Origin: Mycobacterium uberis
Lineage (GTDB): Bacteria; Actinomycetota; Actinomycetes; Mycobacteriales; Mycobacteriaceae
DNA length: 64,000 nt
Direction: 5' to 3'
Assembly (NCBI RefSeq): GCF_003408705.1
Contig: NZ_QAYL01000025.1
Location: forward strand, 57,367 to 121,366
Of the stretch, positions 49,441-59,824 are shown piece after piece. Position 1 is the stretch's first letter, and each line of letters starts with the position of its first letter. The notes beneath the pieces were generated by a model, which worked only from the letters and a program-made list of their open reading frames with translations, was not told the origin of the DNA and did not search any database. The translations under genes were made by a program, and so were the position numbers.

Positions 49441-50814
49441 GTGTCGATCGCCACTATCAACCCGGCTACCGGAGAGACGGTAAAGACCTTTACCCCAACC
49501 ACCCCGGATGAAGTCGAGGCTGCGATTGCTCGCGGCTACGCGCGGTTCGACGACTACCGTCACACCACCTTCGCTCAGCGCACCCAGTGGGCCAACGCTA
49601 CCGCCAAACTGCTCGAAGCTGAAGTCGATCAAGCCGCCGCCATGATGACCCTTGAAATGGGTAAGACGCTGGTGTCAGCTAAAGTCGAGGTAATGAAGTG
49701 CGCCAAGGGTTTTCGTTACTATGCCAAGAACGCAGAAGCTATGCTCGCCGATGAACCGATCGACGCCGCCGCTGTAGGCGCATCCCAGGCATTCGCCCGC
49801 TACCAGCCGCTCGGGGTGGTGCTGGCCGTGATGCCGTGGAATTTTCCGCTGTGGCAGACTATTCGTTTCGCTGCACCGGCGCTGATGGCCGGAAATGTCG
49901 GCCTCCTCAAGCACGCGTCAAACGTGCCGCAGTGCGCGTTGTACCTCGCTGACGTCATTGCTCGTGGCGGCTTCCCGGAGGGTTGTTTCCAAACGCTACT
50001 CGTCTCGGCCAGTAGTGTCGAAGCCGTCCTACGCGATCCCCGGGTTGCGGCGGCCACCCTTACTGGTAGCGAACCGGCCGGCCAGTCGGTTGGCGCTATC
50101 GCAGGTGACGAGATTAAGCCCACCGTGCTAGAGCTCGGCGGCAGCGATCCTTTCATCGTGATGTCTTCGGCTGATGTAGATTCGGCTGTTGCCACCGCTG
50201 TCATCAGCCGGGTACAGAACAACGGTCAATCCTGCATCGCCGCCAAACGATTCATCGCCCACGCCGACATTTACGATCAGTTCGTCGACAAGTTCGTCGC
50301 GCGGATGGAGATGCTGCGGGTGGGTGACCCAACCGACCCAGACACTGACATCGGTCCGTTGGCCACCGAGTCGGTCCGCGCCGAAGTCGAACAGCAAGTC
50401 AACGCCGCCGCCACGGCAGGTGCGGTGATCCGTTGCGGTGGTAAGCGTCCTGACCAGGCGGGGTGGTTCTACCCGCCGACCGTGGTTACCGACATCACCA
50501 AGGACATGGCGCTTTATACCGAAGAGATCTTCGGTCCTGTCGCCTCGGTATACCGTGCTGTCGATATCGACGAAGCCATCGAGATCGCCAACGCCACGAA
50601 ATTCGGATTGGGTTTCAACGCCTGGACACAGGACGTAACCGAGCAGCGGCGCTTCATCGACGACGTCGTAGCCGGTCAAGCCTTCATCAATGGGATGACG
50701 GCATCTTACCCCGAATTGCCGTTCGGCGGTGCCAAACGGTCAGGTTACGGCCGAGAACTGTCGGCTCATGGGATCCGCGAGTTCTGTAACACCAAGACGG
50801 TCTGGATTGCATAA
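49441..50814 (+). CDS. gabD1: Succinate-semialdehyde dehydrogenase (NADP+) GabD1
   Basis: GabD1 oxidises succinic semialdehyde to succinate with NADP+, which can replace the missing 2-oxoglutarate dehydrogenase route in mycobacteria. The GTG at 49441 follows AAGGAGAGG by 5 bp and gives exactly the 457 residues of Mtb Rv0234c; the much longer open frame upstream is antisense to the alsS remnant. Motifs are the PWNFPLW cofactor loop, GSEPAGQSVG, the catalytic Glu in VLELGGSDPF, and the catalytic Cys in NNGQSCIAAKR. It stands isolated among dead genes. The frame is intact. Confidence 0.96.
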   Translation: MSIATINPATGETVKTFTPTTPDEVEAAIARGYARFDDYRHTTFAQRTQWANATAKLLEAEVDQAAAMMTLEMGKTLVSAKVEVMKCAKGFRYYAKNAEAMLADEPIDAAAVGASQAFARYQPLGVVLAVMPWNFPLWQTIRFAAPALMAGNVGLLKHASNVPQCALYLADVIARGGFPEGCFQTLLVSASSVEAVLRDPRVAAATLTGSEPAGQSVGAIAGDEIKPTVLELGGSDPFIVMSSADVDSAVATAVISRVQNNGQSCIAAKRFIAHADIYDQFVDKFVARMEMLRVGDPTDPDTDIGPLATESVRAEVEQQVNAAATAGAVIRCGGKRPDQAGWFYPPTVVTDITKDMALYTEEIFGPVASVYRAVDIDEAIEIANATKFGLGFNAWTQDVTEQRRFIDDVVAGQAFINGMTASYPELPFGGAKRSGYGRELSAHGIREFCNTKTVWIA

Positions 50815-50824
50815 CGTGACCTAA

Positions 50825-51765
50825 CCGCCCATCAGTTTACCCTCGGTTGTCGCATGATTCGAGAAACGCATTGACAACGTCGAGGAACAGTTCCTGTTCC
50901 TCGAGATATGGCGTGTAGCTGGAATGCTCGAATTTTGTGTACTGGACCCGCGAAATCCGCTGAAAAAAGGAGCGGCGCACAGGTCGGTCGTCTCGTCGTA
51001 GCACCCATCGACGACCGGAGTGGACATGGTAATCGGGGATCCGATTGACTATCAAACACGATTTCAATGAGCCCAATGATATAAAATTCATTGAGCATCG
51101 CCATAGCGTGGTAAAATACTTAATTGTCTTGTGCTAAGCCAAAACTAGTAATCGACTCTGACGAGTTGGGAATCACTCGGCATACATGGTGGTCGTAAAA
51201 TATCTGTTGGGCGCTGAGCTACTACGCGGAATCTATTGTGCTGTTACTCTTGTGCATGCTCAATATTTTTCGCACGACAGGTGGAAGTTCGTACCGCAAC
51301 TGGTTGATGTCGTCCACCCATAACAACATCGACGCAAATGTATTAGCAAAAATCATTCCCCAAAGTCCGTAAGACGAGCCTACGGTGTACTCGGCGGCAA
51401 GCATACATCCCTAGGAACTAACTCAACAGATAGCATTCATCGGCGATCCCGAGATCAGTAGATACGCAAGTCGACTCGTCGAGGAAAAAGTTCGACCTTC
51501 CAGAATTCTGGACCGGTATTCAGGAGGTAGGTTGATCGCTCTAACCCAATCTGATCGTAGTAGATAACTGCGAATGCGCGGTCGGACAGCCGAACGAGCC
51601 GCAGCAGGTAGTCGTGTGACACGCCCGGAACGCCGTGGAGAACGACCCCCGGTGCTTGTCTCCGCACTACAGCCTACTTCAAGCTCGTCAGTGATGCGTA
51701 ACCAAGTATGTCCATGGGGACCTTCGGTGTAACCCTCCGACGTACTCAACGAGATCATCATTCAC
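50825..51765 (-). pseudogene. Proline iminopeptidase-like alpha/beta hydrolase pseudogene
   Basis: From the N-terminal side on the minus strand: GVVLHGVPGVSHDYLLRLVR and VIYYDQIGLERSTYLLNTGP with FWKVELF near 51480-51660. Then MLAAEYTVGSSYGLWGMIFA with NTFASMLLWVDDINQLRYEL near 51290-51400 (after the GxSxGG elbow). The C-terminus FFQRISRVQYTKFEHSSYTP with YLEEQELFLDVVNAFLE lies near 50850-50970, where the catalytic His of SSHMPH reads Tyr (SSYTPY). Stops and frameshifts are present. It converges on gabD1. It is not present at this place in Mtb. Confidence 0.72.
50880..50904. terminator. Perfect 11-bp hairpin 65 bp after gabD1
   Basis: TCGAGGAACAG and CTGTTCCTCGA enclose loop TTC, making an 11-bp perfect stem. 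It lies 65 bp downstream of the gabD1 stop and also corresponds to codons of the dead iminopeptidase (EEQELF), so it may be a by-product of that coding sequence. It could still end gabD1 transcription. Confidence 0.35.
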
Positions 51766-51859
51766 TCTTCCAATTAACTAACGTTGGGAAGCCTCGTTTG
51801 ACTCGTCGGGTTGCAGCCACTCACGTTAACTCACCGCGAAACCCGGCCCACATTCGTGT

Positions 51860-52482
51860 ACTAACCCATCCCATGTGCACGCTATAAGAGGACCGGCGTT
51901 GTTGATTACAGAACTGCCGGAATCCGCTCGTCTTCAACTGCGAAGGTGTCCTCCAGCTGCAACTACGAATAGTTGACGTTGATTTCCTCCAGCGGCCGTC
52001 TGCGAACGCTGCTGATGGTCCCAAACCGTCACATCCCTGTGTCGCTGGAGTACTACGATGAACTCGTCAACCGACAGGCCGAACGGGATGTCGTAACTGT
52101 AGAGCGCAAAACTTTCTTCGATAGACACAATACCAAACGGCATCCAATCACAAGCGTACTATCTGCGTGTGTTTGGGCTTCCTTATACGCGAACTGGTTC
52201 AGGTACATCTCGTCGCCTAACCGTCCTTCGGTGTGCATCGCGCTCATGAACGGCTAGATGTCCTTAGTAACAGTTTCTTCGCCGGCAATGAACTCAACGC
52301 AGAGTCAGACAGCATAGTCGGGTTTACGGTTTGACAGCGACTGTCAATACTGGCTATTACGGGAGTAAGTCTATATCGGCTGGGTTCCAAAATTTCGCGT
52401 TGTCACCGGCAAACAGCTTCAACCGCAAACCTTCCCAGTTGAGACCACATGTAACGGACGACCCCATACATGTGCGTATCAC
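51860..52482 (-). pseudogene. nrdB: R2-like ligand-binding oxidase pseudogene (NrdB/R2lox, Rv0233), internal deletion
   Basis: The GTG at 52482 still has its AGGAGG ribosome site. The start reads [20 protein letters not shown] then PADIDLL, followed by FIAGEE and [20 protein letters not shown] then YKEAQTH near 52160-52260, which holds part of the metal site. Next comes [14 protein letters not shown] near 52080-52130, which belongs about 130-150 residues further on in the family, so the middle including the second metal-ligand helix pair is deleted. Remaining pieces are in shifted frames. The position fits Rv0233. Confidence 0.75.
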
Positions 52483-52494
52483 GGTGTTGACCTC

Positions 52495-53100
52495 CTAGAA
52501 TTCTGTCAGGATCTGTTGTTTTGCTGCAGGTTTCGATAAAACAACGAAGATCACCACCAGCACTGCGACGACTCGGCGCACGGCCAGTTCCTGCTGTTCG
52601 ATATCCAACTCATCCAGCCCGAGTATGGGATCCAAACCGCACAGGCATAGGGCCAAAGTCTGATGCGGAAAGATTATCAACAGCAGCGACAAAGCACGTC
52701 GGTGTCTCACTGGGTATGCAGCGCACTTTGCGCTACGGTGTCATGCACTAATGGCCGCAGCAAGTCCAGATAGCAGCAGTGGTGGTGATCACGGTCCGCA
52801 ACTACTGACCCGGGAACCGGTGTTGACCTCTAACGCCACCACAGCATGAAGTGCACGTTCGTGTAAGTGAATTGGCAAAGTAGGCAACCCCGGTGTCGAA
52901 CAGACTGGTGAGAAATTCGAAGAACGGCCTACTGAGGTCCCACTCGCGAATGAAATTTTCGACATAAGAACGCACACGCTAACTGGCAATGTCGGCGACG
53001 AACGCATAAAGATCGTGTTTGTCTGCGAAATATTGGTAAGCGGGCTGTAAAATAGATAACAAAGGTCCTTCACTGAGGCACTGCACATGGTAGTCGCAGA
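52495..53100 (-). pseudogene. TetR-family regulator pseudogene (Rv0232-like)
   Basis: The minus strand reads AYQYFADKHDLYAFVADI near 52990-53045, the end of the DNA-binding domain (YxYFxxKxxLY), then RSYVENFIREWDLSRPFFEF then LTSLFDTGVAYFANS in the ligand domain. The C-terminal part near 52500-52630 is hydrophobic and open. Stops and frameshifts lie in the middle. Its end abuts the ribosome site of the R2lox remnant and fadE4 is upstream, giving a dead fadE4-tetR-R2lox operon. Confidence 0.66.
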
Positions 53101-53104
53101 CTCG

Positions 53105-54021
53105 GGTAGGCGACCAGCTTCTTGACCACCAGCCTCACATAGGTGTCGGCGAGCAGCTTCCACATGTGAGTGAAGTCAGTGACGACAGTCCCGTACAGGC
53201 GGCGGCTGGACGTGTGGGCGACGGCTTCGTACATAGCGTGCATGTACATGTCGACAGCGCCTTCATCCCAAGTTGTATTCGCAGACGTTGACCGTGTTGA
53301 AGGCGGCATGGAAGGCTCCTGGGCCGTGGTGCACTATATCGGCTTCGGTGACCAGGTAATCATACAGCCCGTAATCAATTGGCGACATAGCTCTACGCTT
53401 TCACCACATTCTTGATCAGGTGATACCGCTCATGCTGGAAGTCGGCAACAAAGAAAAATATTTGTCAGTCCCGGCAATCCAATCGAAGATGAAAATCACC
53501 AGGGCGACGTTGGCGTTGCCGACGTAGTACTTCTTGTCATTAGCAATCTAGCCAGCCTGTCCACCTTGACTCGGTTGCAAGATCATGTCGGTCTGGTAGA
53601 CATCGGTACCGTGTGTCTGCTCCGACAGACCGAAGGCTAACACCTCACCAACTTGTAGCTGAGCGGCGGACTAGCGCTTGGCGTCCTCGTCGGCGCTCAT
53701 TCACATCGGGCCCAGACCGAGAGCAATCACCTGAAATGGAGTACCAGTAGTGCAGTCCTATAAAAGCCCATAATCTCGGCGAACTCGCTAATCCGGCAGG
53801 TATCCCAGCGGCAATCCGAACCGCCCTCTTTGGCCGATGTCAATAGAGAGGCAGAGAGCCCTCCCTATGAAACCCAGAAGACTAGAACGCCATACGCGCT
53901 CGCGCGCGTCGAACTTCAACCGAGTTTTCCCCGGTACTGGAAAAAGTCCACCGTCGCGGCCATGATCTCCCCCGAGCGACGGTCTGGGTGCTGACGTTCC
54001 AAGCTGTTGAGATTGAGCAAC
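53105..54021 (-). pseudogene. fadE4: Acyl-CoA dehydrogenase pseudogene (FadE4-like, Rv0231)
   Basis: Pieces on the minus strand, N- to C-terminal, are MLLNLNSLERQHPDRRSGEI near 53970-54021, GEVLAFGLSEQTHGTDVYQT then DMIL near 53600-53660 (family motif AxxLSEPxxGxD region), DKKYYVGNANVALVIFIFDW near 53490-53550, VANYGLYDYLVTEADIVHHG near 53340-53390, and TWDEGAVDMYMHAMYEAVAH near 53220-53280. Stops and frame changes break it and it is about half the expected length. Confidence 0.72.
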
Positions 54022-54199
54022 ATGACGATATCTTTCGAGACTCCCGGGCAGTGGTTCGGACAAGAACGATGTGTAGACGGTGCTACCGTCGCGCGTCAGG
54101 CGAAAAACCCGGCCAGCAAATTAGCCAGTAGCGACACCAACCAAACCCAAATATCACCCGCCGGGTCTAGCATCGGTTACGTGTTAAAAACAAAATACG

Positions 54200-55175
54200 A
54201 CTAGGGGTCCAATAAGCACCGCCGACCTGAGCGTCACGCTCATGCGCGAGCACGTGTTCATCATGACCACTGAGATCGCACAGAATTATCCGGAAGCCTA
54301 AGGCAACGAAAAGGAGCGAGTGGCTGACGCCGTTGCCTGGCTGAGTGACCTCAAGGCCCGCAATGTGGATATCATCGTCCACCTTATCGTGATCAGGCTG
54401 GTTCTCTAACATCCCACGCATCATCTACGTCGCGGCGGCCACTGAACTCAGCATTGTTGTGGCGATCGGTTTATACACCTAAATTAACGGAGGTACCGTT
54501 CTATTTCCACTACGTGGACTTCCACTTCTTGGACCCGGGCGTGCCATTGGACAGTCCAGAAATCATGACCATCACGTTCGTCCGTAACATCGAGCAGAGT
54601 ATAACTGACACTGGCCTCAAGGCCGGCGACCCTCAAATGCGCCACTAATTAGCCCGATGTCACGCCAGGTGCTGCGTGCGGTCACCCAGGAACACGAACA
54701 TACCAGGGCGTCAATCGCCACACACCCACACGCAGGCAAGCTACAGCACAAACTCGAGCAACAACACAATTTTTACTGAAGAAGACGTCGTCTGAGCCGC
54801 GTGATCATCGGCTGTTCCGGTTACAACACCGATATTGGCCACCTCGAGGAACTCACCAACAACGGCTCCTACATCAAGATGGACCGATTCAACCTCGATG
54901 TGATCTCGCCGTTCGAGGATCGAGTGAACATTGTGGCGCAGATGTGCGAGCGTAGGCACGCAGACAAGATGATGTTGTCCCACGACGCCAATTACTCTTT
55001 CGACGCGCTGCCGAAGGCGCGGCACCCGGTGGTCGCACCCAATTGGCATTACCGGCACATCCATAATGACGTGAACCCCGCACTGAAAGATCGCAGTGTA
55101 ACCGACGAACAGCTACACACCATGTTGATCGACAATCCGCGCCGCATTCTCGAACGCCCGGGTGCCTATGAATGA
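54200..55175 (+). pseudogene. php: Phosphotriesterase-like lactonase pseudogene (Php, Rv0230c)
   Basis: The N-terminus reads TADLSVTLMREHVFIMTTEI then AQNYPEA and a stop near 54210-54300, where REHVF corresponds to the metal-binding HEHVF (first His changed to Arg). Then VADAVAWLSDLKARNVDIIV near 54320. The C-terminal 124 residues are open from 54801: YNTDIGHLEELTNNGSYIKM, MCERRHADKMMLSHDANYSF (metal-ligand Asp region) and the tail TMLIDNPRRILERPGAYE. Frameshifts and stops occur in the first two thirds. Rv0229c, expected next, is absent. Confidence 0.82.
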
Positions 55176-55264
55176 GCCGGTTCCCTCCGATCAGCTCACA
55201 GACTTCAGAGGCATATTGTACTCGCTCCCGGCGAGCTTGAGGTAGCATGGGTGCACCCGGACGA

Positions 55265-56440
55265 TCATAGCGTGATTGCGTTCGCTTCAGCAGCTATCAG
55301 CTGAGGTGTTTCGGCCGGATTGTTCCTGTGCTCCCAGCGACGCAGCATTTCCCGACAAGGCGACTCGACCAACGAGTAGCTGACGGCGGCGATTGCGAAA
55401 CCGAAGATCAATGTTAGCACCAACACCATGGGCATCCGGCCGGTAAACGGGAACGTTCCGATCACCGGGAACACCATGGCCAGCGCGGCCAAGTGCCACA
55501 CGAACAGGCCGTATGACCAGCGACCCAACGTCACCATACCGATACTGCCCAGTACACGGTGCGGCGTCTCGGGCCGGTCCAGAACCAACGGCGCCACCAA
55601 CGCGAACGCCACCAGGGAGCCCATCGCCGTCTTCACTGTGAATTGCCTGGCAGTGCCCAAAACCAGCCCCTCCGGCCCAGCTAATGGGGAAGCTGCCACA
55701 AGATAGGCCAATATAGTCACGACGGCCATCGCCACGCGGTGGCGCGCCAACCGGTGTGGCAAGCCGATGCGGCTATACGCCCACTCCGCCAGCAACATGC
55801 CCACCGCAAACCAAGAGAAAAACGCCGGCGGCCAAGTCAGCGGATTGACGCCCGATCCAGTGTGCACCGGCACCCAGCCCCAGGTCCAACTGATCACCGC
55901 CACGGCGGCGATCACCGGCACCCGAGCACGGACCGAGATACGACGGACCAACAACGCCAGAATAGGCAACACCAGATAGAAACTGGCCTCGACGGACAGG
56001 CTCCACATCTGGGTTAGGCCAGCGGTTAAGGTGAGCGGAACGTAGATTTGAGTAAGCGTCAGATTTGCCAGCCATACGGTCAGGCTGGCGTGATCGGCAT
56101 CGGGCAGCAGGGACAGGATCACGACGACCGCCACCAGATAGGCTGGCATGATGCGTACCAATCGTGACCGCAGGTAGTGGCCGGTACGTGGACGCTGACC
56201 CTTGGACCCCGGTTCCCGAGCAGCCGCGGCGTGTCCGCGCCACAACAGGAATCCCGATAGCGCAAAGAACACCGCCACAGCCAGGTCGAAGCGACCTAAA
56301 AGTCGACCCACAATACCGCTGGAGTGCCCCGTCTGAAAAGCGACATGAGTAACGACCACACCGATGGCCGCGCACGCTCGCATACCTTCCAGAGCGGGTA
56401 GAAAACTGCGGATCCCACCCACCTGCTGGCCGTCAGTCAC
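55265..56440 (-). CDS. Membrane acyltransferase of the OafA/AT3 family (Rv0228 orthologue)
   Basis: This is an integral membrane acyltransferase-3 family protein that probably O-acylates an envelope glycan or lipid; the substrate is unknown. The start used is the GTG at 56440 (391 residues, VTDGQQVGGIRSFLPALEGM); a GTG at 56518 would give 417, and Mtb Rv0228 has 407. Family marks are LPALEGMRACAAIGVVVTHV with the catalytic-type His, FDLAVAVFFALSGFLLWRGH, and about ten hydrophobic helices. It is divergent from Rv0227c. The frame is intact and it belongs to the conserved envelope cluster that follows. Confidence 0.88.
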   Translation of the reverse strand: MTDGQQVGGIRSFLPALEGMRACAAIGVVVTHVAFQTGHSSGIVGRLLGRFDLAVAVFFALSGFLLWRGHAAAAREPGSKGQRPRTGHYLRSRLVRIMPAYLVAVVVILSLLPDADHASLTVWLANLTLTQIYVPLTLTAGLTQMWSLSVEASFYLVLPILALLVRRISVRARVPVIAAVAVISWTWGWVPVHTGSGVNPLTWPPAFFSWFAVGMLLAEWAYSRIGLPHRLARHRVAMAVVTILAYLVAASPLAGPEGLVLGTARQFTVKTAMGSLVAFALVAPLVLDRPETPHRVLGSIGMVTLGRWSYGLFVWHLAALAMVFPVIGTFPFTGRMPMVLVLTLIFGFAIAAVSYSLVESPCREMLRRWEHRNNPAETPQLIAAEANAITL

Positions 56441-56647
56441 GATCAAAGTTTGCCTAAAGTGCGTTACCCGACAAACTGAGTCTACCTCGAATAGGCGCCG
56501 TATTGCCCAAATAACCACCGATAAGTTCGTACGTAAAGACCGTATCTTCTGCTGTTAGGGTCAAACGGGTTTTGCCTCGCTGCTTGGTCAGGTCGGAGCG
56601 GGTCGCGACCGACAAGTCCAGGGACTAGTAAGGAGGAGCACAGCAAC

Positions 56648-57934
56648 GTGAACCGAGCAGTCATGTTGCGGTTCGCCGCATGCGGGATCATCGGACTCGG
56701 CGCCGCCCTTTTGATTGCTGCATTGCTGCTGTCGACGTACACCAGCAGCAGGATCACCAAGGTCCCGCTCGATATCGACGCAACTTTGGTTAGTGACGGC
56801 AGCGGAACCGTGATCGACTCGGGCTCTTTGTTTAGTGAGCACATCATCGTCAACCAGAATGTGCCGCTAGTGTCCCAACAGCAGATCACCGTCGAGTCGC
56901 CGGCCAACACTGACGTGGTAACGTTTCAGATCGGCGCCTCGGTCCGGCGCACTGATAAGCAAAAGGACACAGGACTATTGCTGGCAATCGTCGACACCGT
57001 CACTCTCAACCGCAAAACGGCGATGGCTGTCTCAGACGACACGCACACCGGCGGCTCCGTCCAGAAACCACGTGGATTCACTGACCAGAATCTGCCGACC
57101 GCCATACCGCTGCGGCACGACGGGTTGTCCTGCCGGTTCCCCTTCCGTACCGAGAAGAAAACGTATCCGTACTTCGATCCGATCGCGCAGAAAGTGTTTG
57201 ACGTCAACTACCAAAGTCAAGAAGATATAAACGGCTTAACCACATACCGCTTCACGCAGAACGTCGGTTATAATGCCGATGGCAAGCTAGTGGCTCCAGT
57301 ACCCTATCCGTCACTGTACGCCGGCGCTGAAGATAGCAAAGTTACCACCACTGCGGCGATGTGGGGCTTACCTGGTGATCCAGCGGAGCAGATTACCATG
57401 ACCCGTTACTACGCTGCGCAACGCACGTTCTGGGTGGATCCAGTATCGGGTAGCATTGTCAAAGAAACCGAGCACGCCAACCATTACTTTGCTCGCGATG
57501 CGCTAAAGCCCGAGGTGACGTTGGCTGATTATAAGGTCACCTCCACCGAAGAGACCATCGAATCGCAGGTCAACTCGGCCCGCGATGAACGCGACCGGCT
57601 GGCGCTCTGGTCAAGGCTATTGCCGATAACGTTCACCGCAATCAGCATAATCGCGCTGGTCGGTGGTGGATTGTTAGCCTCATTCAGCTTGCGGACCGAG
57701 AGCGCACTGATCAAACCCGGTTTGGACCGAGCGGACCGCGACGCCTTCGGCGGCCGTGGCCGTGCCGAAGAACCAGTGCCTGGTGCTGAAGCCGAGACCG
57801 AGAAACTACTCACTCAACGCTCTGAACTGCGTGCTTCGAGGAGACACAGCACCAATCCGCCCCAACTAGGTTCAAGTGAGTCGGTGCCGCCCGATTCGGC
57901 TGGACCCGAATCGGGCTCCCCCGAGCGGGCATAG
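56648..57934 (+). CDS. DUF3068 membrane protein linked to lipoglycan assembly (Rv0227c orthologue)
   Basis: The 428-residue protein has an N-terminal helix (about 10-31), a large extracytoplasmic domain of DUF3068 type (starting RITKVPLDIDATLVSDGSG), a second helix near 325-350 (ITFTAISIIALVGGGLLASF) and a charged cytosolic tail. The GTG at 56648 follows AAGGAGGAG. I recall that orthologues in M. smegmatis and Corynebacterium are needed for lipomannan maturation and lipoarabinomannan synthesis, which would fit the retained AftD. The frame is intact. Confidence 0.9.
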   Translation: MNRAVMLRFAACGIIGLGAALLIAALLLSTYTSSRITKVPLDIDATLVSDGSGTVIDSGSLFSEHIIVNQNVPLVSQQQITVESPANTDVVTFQIGASVRRTDKQKDTGLLLAIVDTVTLNRKTAMAVSDDTHTGGSVQKPRGFTDQNLPTAIPLRHDGLSCRFPFRTEKKTYPYFDPIAQKVFDVNYQSQEDINGLTTYRFTQNVGYNADGKLVAPVPYPSLYAGAEDSKVTTTAAMWGLPGDPAEQITMTRYYAAQRTFWVDPVSGSIVKETEHANHYFARDALKPEVTLADYKVTSTEETIESQVNSARDERDRLALWSRLLPITFTAISIIALVGGGLLASFSLRTESALIKPGLDRADRDAFGGRGRAEEPVPGAEAETEKLLTQRSELRASRRHSTNPPQLGSSESVPPDSAGPESGSPERA

Positions 57935-58034
57935 GTCGGCTACGATACGGGCCAAAAATGGCCCGGGTGGCGATAACTCCCGTTTGCGGGAAAGATAAAT
58001 CCGGGCAATCAGAGCACAGCTCGGCGGCAGGGCC

Positions 58035-59813
58035 GTGAGTATAAGTGGGGTGTGCAGTCGGTCCATGCACTGGTCTCGGCCCAGCTACGCGTTGGTCCTG
58101 ACACTGTTGGTGGTCGGCCCGCTAATGCGGCCTGGCTACCTGCTGTGGCGCGACGCGGTGTCCACGCCCCGGTCATATCTGTCTGATACCGCCCTGGGAT
58201 TGACGTCCGCGCCGCGGGCTACGCCACAAGATTTCGCGGTGACACTAGCCTCGTATCTGGTCGACGGCGGTGTCGTGGTGAAGGCGTCGTTCGTCTTAGG
58301 GCTATGGCTGGCGGGATGGGGTGCGGCTCGATTGGTCGCGACGGCACTGCCCTCGGCGGGTGCGGGCGGCCAGTTCGTCGCGATCACGCTGGCAGTCTGG
58401 AATCCCTATGTAGCCGAACGGCTGCTGCAGGGCCATTGGAGCTTGCTGGTCGGCTACGGGTGCCTACCATGGGTCGCCGAGACAATGGTAACACTGCGGT
58501 CAGCCAATAGTGCGAGCTGGCCGGGTTCACTAGGGTTTTTCGCGCTGGCTTGCTGGATCGCGCTAGCCGGGTTGACTCCGACCGGATTGATGCTCGCCGC
58601 GACAGTAGCGCTGGTCTGCGTGGCTACACCTGGTGGAGGGCGACCACGTTGGCTGTGCGCTGCAGCGACATTGAGCAGTGCGGTAGGGGCCGCACTGCCC
58701 TGGCTGACGGCTTCGGCAGTGGGCACCTCGTTGACCGCTCATACAGCAGCAAACTCGCTCGGTGTCACGGTATTTGCGCCCCGCGCCGAGACCGGTCTGG
58801 GCACACTTGTCAGCCTGGCCAGTCTCGGCGGGATCTGGAACGGTGAGGCCGTACCCTCCTCGCGAACAACACTTTTCGCGTTATTGTCGGCCGCGGTGTT
58901 GCTTGCTGTGGTGGTGGCGGGACTACCAGTAGCGATGCGACGTCCAGCAGTGGTACCGCTGCTTGGGCTAGCGGTGGTGTCGGCGGTGGTACCAGCCACT
59001 TTGGCAACCGGCCCAGGCTTAGACGTGCTGCGCGCCGTAGTCGATGCTGTGCCCAGCTTCGGAGTGCTGCGCGACGGGCAGAAGTGGGTGGCGTTAGCGG
59101 TACCGGGATATGCACTTGCGGGGGCTGGTGCAGTGATGACGCTGGGACGTTGGCTAGGACCTCCAAGGCCCTTAAGTTCCATAGTAACGACGTTGGCGTG
59201 CTGCCTAGCGCTGATTTTGGCACTGCCGGACCTGGCTTGGGGCGTGTGGGGCAAGGTTCAGCCAGTGCATTACCCGTCCGGATGGACGGCCGTGGCGGAG
59301 ACGATCAACAACCGAGGTGGAGACCCAGGGTGGGTAGCGGTACTGCCCGCCGGCACCATGCGACACTTCTCGTGGTCCAGGGCCGCGCCGGTGCTCGATC
59401 CGCTGCCTCGCTGGGTCAGCGCCGACGTGCTGAACACCGGTGATCTGGTCATTTCTGGAGTGATGGTCGCTGGCGAAGATAATCATGCTCGGGCGGTACA
59501 GGACTTATTGCTGACTGGGCCGGATCCTTCCGCATTAGCTGCGGCCGGCGTAGCTTGGCTGGTTGTCGAATCGGACACCGCCGGTGACCTAGGTGCATCC
59601 GCACGCACCCTCTCCGCGCTGTCACCAATCTACCGTGATGATGCGATTGCCCTCTATCATATAGGCGGTAACAGCGTGAGAGTAGCTTCCACTCACCGCC
59701 GAACATTACTGATTGCCACGCACCTGACGTGGCTGGCGATGCTGATCGTAGGCGCGCTCGGCATGCGCATTGCCAGGCACGCTCACTTCCGCGACAAGTC
59801 AAACGCAGCTTGA
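58035..59813 (+). CDS. Polytopic membrane protein, GT-C-like (Rv0226c orthologue)
   Basis: The protein has 592 residues from the GTG at 58035, with an alternative ATG at 58065 (Mtb Rv0226c has 576). It contains about ten to twelve membrane helices, for example YALVLTLLVVGPLM, LFALLSAAVLLAVVVAGLPV and the C-terminal LLIATHLTWLAMLIVGALGM. A soluble part near 450-560 follows. The architecture with an early Asp/Glu-containing loop suggests a GT-C type transferase or flippase, but no family-defining motif lets me name a substrate. It lies about 100 bp after Rv0227c on the same strand. The frame is intact. Confidence 0.85.
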   Translation: MSISGVCSRSMHWSRPSYALVLTLLVVGPLMRPGYLLWRDAVSTPRSYLSDTALGLTSAPRATPQDFAVTLASYLVDGGVVVKASFVLGLWLAGWGAARLVATALPSAGAGGQFVAITLAVWNPYVAERLLQGHWSLLVGYGCLPWVAETMVTLRSANSASWPGSLGFFALACWIALAGLTPTGLMLAATVALVCVATPGGGRPRWLCAAATLSSAVGAALPWLTASAVGTSLTAHTAANSLGVTVFAPRAETGLGTLVSLASLGGIWNGEAVPSSRTTLFALLSAAVLLAVVVAGLPVAMRRPAVVPLLGLAVVSAVVPATLATGPGLDVLRAVVDAVPSFGVLRDGQKWVALAVPGYALAGAGAVMTLGRWLGPPRPLSSIVTTLACCLALILALPDLAWGVWGKVQPVHYPSGWTAVAETINNRGGDPGWVAVLPAGTMRHFSWSRAAPVLDPLPRWVSADVLNTGDLVISGVMVAGEDNHARAVQDLLLTGPDPSALAAAGVAWLVVESDTAGDLGASARTLSALSPIYRDDAIALYHIGGNSVRVASTHRRTLLIATHLTWLAMLIVGALGMRIARHAHFRDKSNAA

Positions 59814-59824
59814 CAATCATGGCG

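Noticed and set aside
54801..55175. 124-codon frame as a separate small gene
   Set aside because: It is the C-terminal third of php; the N-terminal part with metal ligands is upstream in broken frames.
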